Positions 60,011 to 64,000 of a stretch of DNA of 64,000 nt are shown one piece after another. The stretch lies in contig CASHTG010000012.1 of the NCBI GenBank assembly GCA_949357655.1, positions 806,001 to 870,000 on the forward strand, given 5' to 3'. How positions within the stretch are numbered: position 1 is the first letter of the stretch; each line of letters starts with the position of its first letter. Both the position numbers and the translations under genes were made by a program. The notes under the pieces were generated by a model. The model worked only from the letters and a program-made list of their open reading frames with translations, searched no databases and had not been told where the DNA came from. The DNA comes from Parascedosporium putredinis. Taxonomy: Eukaryota > Ascomycota > Sordariomycetes > Microascales > Microascaceae.

Positions 60011-63000
60011 ATGGCCTCACGCCGGAGCGGGGATCCGCCTCGCGACTCCTCACAGCTACGAGTCCCGAATAATGATCCCGCTCAATCGCGATCGACTCGC
60101 TCCCTCGATCACCCAGCCGGCTCATACTATGCTCCCACCGCCAGCCCTGGCCCAGCGCCTCGATACCAGTTCGACCCTTCCTCATCCACCTCAGGCTCCA
60201 GCAGCGTGCCTTTAAACCGTTCTACATCTGCGAATAACCTGCGTGGCGACAACGAACGCCAACATGTGCGTTTCTCCCATCACCAGCCGACCTCGAGGTC
60301 CCCCTCACGGGTCCGACAAGAACCTTCCACTCCCGTCAAAAGCCCTGAAAAGCTCTCCTTGAACGACGACGCTCCCGCCTTCCCCGTCGCACCCACCCCG
60401 AGCGCCGCTACCATGTCCGACTACACCTTTACCACTAAACTGGGCGTCTTGCGCCCCTCGCGGATACACGAAACGTGCTACACCGTGAAACACCGCACAG
60501 CTGTGATGTATCGCAGGTATATAATAGAGGGTCTACTTCGCCAAAAGCCTTTACCAGCCAGCCCCGACGGCCGGCACATTCGGCTTGATGCCGCGAACCA
60601 TTGCCCTCAGGACATAATTGATGAGAGATCTGCGAAGCCCCACGTCAGCAACTTTATAAGGTCGAGCCGATATACTGTGTGGGACTTTTGCCGAAACAGC
60701 TCATCTTCCAGTTTAGCAGACTAGCCAACTTTTACTTCCTGGTTATGGGTATCATGCAGATGATACCCGGCCTGAGCACAACTGGAAAATACACCACTAT
60801 TGTGCCTCTCGCCATCTTTGTGTCCTTCAGTATGGCAAAGGAAGGTTGGGATGACTATCGGCGGTATGCCCTCGACAAAGCCGAGAATTGCAGCACCGCA
60901 TGGGTGCTGCGTGGCGCTAAAGACGCATCCGGGTCTAGGCGATCGCAGACCCTCATAGACCGTCTCAGGGACCGAAAGAACAATGGCAAAGTAAGCACAG
61001 ACGTCGACGATTCCGCTCATCGGGAGGATGCGGATGGCAGTTGGATGCGCGTCGAGTGGCAAGATATCGTTGTTGGCGACATTGTGCGCCTCAACCGTGA
61101 CGACAATGTGCCTGCGGACTTAGTGCTGCTCCACGCCTCTGGTCCTAATTGCATTGCCTATATCGAGACCATGGCCTTGGATGGTGAAACAAACCTCAAG
61201 AGCAAGCAAAGTTGCCCCCTCGTGGCAGGCCTTTGTTCTACGGTCGATGCCTTACGACAGTGCCGAGCGCAGGTTGTGTCAGAAGATCCAAACCTCGACC
61301 TCTACAACTACGACGGCCGAATTACCGTCAATGGCGAGACCCTTCCTTTAACGTCGAACAACATCTTGTACCGAGGATCGACCGTGCGAAACACGACCGA
61401 AATGATTGGCCTCGTCGTCAACTCTGGTGAAGAGTGCAAAATCCGCATGAACGCTCACAAAAATGTCCGGGCCAAGGCCCCTGCCATCCAGAGCATTATC
61501 AACAAGATTGTCCTCTTCCTTGTCTTCTTTGTCGTCATGATCAGCATCGGTTTGACTATTGGTTACTACCGCTGGAGGTCCGGCGGTTTCGAGAAACAGC
61601 TTTGGTACCTTATGGAAGCGAGTTTGTCCTTCAAGAACATTTTTATCGCCTTCCTCCTCATGTTCAACACCCTTATCCCCCTCTCCCTATATATTAGTCT
61701 TGAGATCATCAAGCTCGGTCAGCTCTACTTTCTCGGCGACATTGAGATGTACGACCCTGTCACCAACACTCCAATGGTGGCCAACACTATGACCATCCTC
61801 GAGAACCTTGGCCAGGTCAACTACGTCTTCTCCGATAAAACTGGTACACTTACGGAAAATGTGATGCGGTTCCGCAAATTGTCCGTCGCTGGTACCGCTT
61901 GGCTCCACGATATGGATGTCATGCGCGACGAGGCCGAAAAACAACGCAAGATCGAGGAATCAGAGCGACTGCGCAAAAAGAGGAAGAAGCACAAGAAGAA
62001 GGAGTTGAAGCAGTCGGGCACGTCCGGAGCCTCGGCTGGAAAGGCCGTTGATGATGAGGACGAAGATGATGGCACGACCGATGTCGCCGGCCCCGCCGGC
62101 CCGCGTGAAAGCATGGCCCTTTCCGATTTTGGCTCGCCTATATCGCCCGTTGCTGGTAGGTTTGCACCTTCCGGAATAGGCGGTATGCCTTTTTCTAGTA
62201 CGACGGCACGAGCGGCCGCCCCGGGGCGGAAGGGAAGACGGAGGATCTACTGCGCTACCTCCGTGAACGGCCCAATACGTCATTCTCGAGAAAGGCAAGG
62301 CACTTCATCATCTGCATCGCTCTCTGCAACACTTGCCTGCCCGAGCTTACGGAAAGCGGTGAGATTTCTTACCAGGCCGCGTCGCCCGATGAGCTTGCCC
62401 TCGTTGAGGCGGCTCGTGACTTGGGATACGAGATGATCGACCGACCAGCCAACAGCATCAAGCTCAGGTACACCGACCCCACTACCGGTCATATCACGGT
62501 GGAACAATTTGAGGTGCTCGATGTCATCGAGTTCACCAGCAAGAGGAAACGCATGTCCATCATTATTCGGATGCCCGATGGTCGCATCTGCGTGCTTTGT
62601 AAGGGCGCCGACAGTGCCCTGCTCCCACGCTTGAAGCTCAGTGGCCTTGCCATTCAAAAGGCACGTGAGGTCGAGATTCAGGCTAACAGGCGGCGCAGCG
62701 AAGAGCAGGAGAGCATCATCCGCCGGCGCAGCTTGCACGGGACCCCACGCAACAGCATGGCCCTCAGTCGCTCCTCGATGTCGGGTGCCCGCCCGGCCCT
62801 TGCTAGACTCGGTTCGGCTGCTCGCGCTTCACTCGATTTTAGGCGTAAGTCGACGGACGTCGGCCGTGAGAGCCACGATATCCGCGCTCCGCGCAAGTCC
62901 ATGGGCGAGCTGGTGGCGAGCCCCACCGCAACGTCCAAGGCGGAAGGGTATTTTACCCCCGACCTAGCCTGACACTCTCGACCTACGAGGCGATGGAGAA

Positions 63001-64000
63001 CCTAGTAGACGAGTCCGTGGCCGTTAACGAGGGAACCATCTTTGAGCGTTGCTTCCAACATACGGATGATTTTGCCACAGAGGGACTTCGAACCCTGCTC
63101 TTCGCCTACCGGTACGTAGAAGAAGATGACTACCGCACGTGGAAGAAGATGTACCACGAAGCGACGACGAGTCTGGTGGACAGACAGCAGAGGATCGAAG
63201 CGGCTGGCGAAGTGATTGAACAAAAGTTTGATCTCGCAGGGGCGACGGCTATTGAAGACAAGCTACAAGAGGGAGTGCCTGAGACGATTGACAAACTCAG
63301 GCGGGCCAACATCAAGGTATGGATGCTTACAGGGGATAAGAGGGAAACAGCCATCAACATCGGACATTCGGCCAGAGTGTGCAAGCCCTTCTCCGAGATC
63401 TACATTCTCGACGCCAACCTGTCCAACCTCTTTGACACGCTCACATCAACACTCACCGAAGTCGGCCGCGGCATGGTCCCTCATTCGGTCGTTGTCGTGG
63501 ATGGTCAGACCCTCTCGGATATAGATGACGATAAGACTTTGAGCGCCCTCTTCTATGATCTCGTCGTTCGCGTTGATTCCGTCATCTGCTGCCGAGCCTC
63601 GCCTTCGCAAAAGGCGCAGCTCGTCAAAAAGATTCGCCACCGGATGCCCAAGACGATGACGCTTGCCATCGGTGATGGCGCTAACGATATTGGCATGATC
63701 CTTGCCTCGCACGTCGGTATCGGCATCTCGGGCCGAGAAGGTCTTCAGGCCGCCCGTATCGCCGACTATTCGATTGCCCAATTCCGATTCCTTCAGCGTC
63801 TCCTTTTCGTTCACGGCCGCTGGAACTATATCCGGACTAGCAAGTACGTCCTCGCCACGTTTTGGAAGGAGATCTTCTTCTTCATGGCCCAGGCCCACTA
63901 TCAGCTTTTCACGGGCTACACCGGCACATCGCTCTATGAAAATTGGAGTTTGACTGTCTTCAACGGCGTGTTCACCTCAATCCCCGTCATCATTCTCGGT
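60011..64000 (+). CDS. P4-ATPase phospholipid flippase, Dnf3-type (partial at the right edge, three frameshifts)
   Basis: This pump flips phospholipids from the lumenal or outer leaflet to the cytosolic leaflet, for Dnf3 mainly at the trans-Golgi and plasma membrane. The window holds about 1,330 residues without a stop. A disordered Ser/Pro-rich N-terminus of some 135 residues precedes the P4 start motif Ser-Asn-Phe-Ile-Arg-Ser-Ser-Arg-Tyr-Thr. The actuator Asp-Gly-Glu-Thr is near 61,180, the TM4 Pro-Leu-Ser-Leu-Tyr motif (P4 form Pro-Ile-Ser-Leu) near 61,680 and the phosphorylated Asp-Lys-Thr-Gly-Thr at 61,833-61,847. The N-domain Lys-Gly-Ala-Asp lies at 62,601, Thr-Gly-Asp-Lys at 63,329 and Gly-Asp-Gly-Ala-Asn-Asp at 63,671. 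Long inserts after the phosphorylation site (a Lys/Arg block, then an acidic block) and in the N-domain (Ser/Arg-rich) favour Dnf3 over Dnf1/2, Drs2 or Neo1. Bases are missing at TTTT 60,686-60,689, the CCCCGGGG junction 62,219-62,226 and CCCCC 62,956-62,960. The C-terminal membrane half continues beyond 64,000. Confidence 0.92.

Noticed and set aside
1..64000. Premature stops and frame changes as evidence that most genes are pseudogenes
   Set aside because: The sequence between breaks is fully conserved, splice sites are intact, and each repair is a single run-length change. Decay would also show point stops and random indels.
1..64000. CRISPR arrays, bacterial operons or phage genes
   Set aside because: No spaced direct repeats, and introns and gene families are clearly eukaryotic.

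Overview
The window is nuclear DNA of a filamentous ascomycete (Pezizomycotina, most likely a Sordariomycete; I cannot place it further). The evidence is short introns with GTRNGT donors, CTAAC-type branch points and YAG acceptors, a Zn2Cys6 fungal-trans regulator, a homeodomain regulator of the type conserved in filamentous fungi, and fungal forms of SEC61, the tRNA isopentenyltransferase, a C-type ABC transporter, an Irc6/p34-type adaptin-binding protein and a P4-ATPase. I see no plasmid, phage, CRISPR or bacterial signal.

Layout: a small single-pass membrane protein (+, 1.3-1.9 kb); a 14-TM MFS drug/H+ antiporter (-, 3.3-5.6 kb) and a Zn2Cys6 regulator (-, 8.4-11.3 kb) in the same orientation; a tRNA isopentenyltransferase (-, 14.1-15.7 kb) divergent from SEC61 alpha (+, 16.5-18.2 kb); a gene-free 7.6 kb; a full ABCC transporter (+, 25.8-31.2 kb) followed by a PPxY-containing single-pass membrane protein (+, 32.0-33.4 kb); a small Q-rich/GGLLGG protein (+, 35.4-35.7 kb); an adaptin-binding protein (+, 36.2-37.4 kb); about 15 kb without a convincing gene; a homeodomain regulator (+, 52.3-54.4 kb); 5.6 kb without a gene; and a P4 flippase of the Dnf3 type that runs off the right edge (+, 60.0 kb onward). 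Roughly two thirds of the window is intergenic, which is sparse for this group.

Functions: several genes belong to secretion and membrane trafficking (SEC61, Irc6/p34, the P4 flippase, and perhaps the PPxY protein). The MFS and ABC pumps are export functions, and the Zn2Cys6 regulator may control the MFS gene. These are independent transcription units. No polyketide synthase, NRPS or terpene gene is present to make this a metabolite cluster.

The most important technical point is that ten of the eleven protein genes carry frameshifts, 22 in total. Twenty are repaired by adding one base, and nearly all lie in short G or C runs. Only SEC61 reads intact. I treat these as probable run-length errors in the assembly, not as pseudogenes, and describe each gene across its breaks. 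Anyone annotating automatically will get split genes and false introns here.
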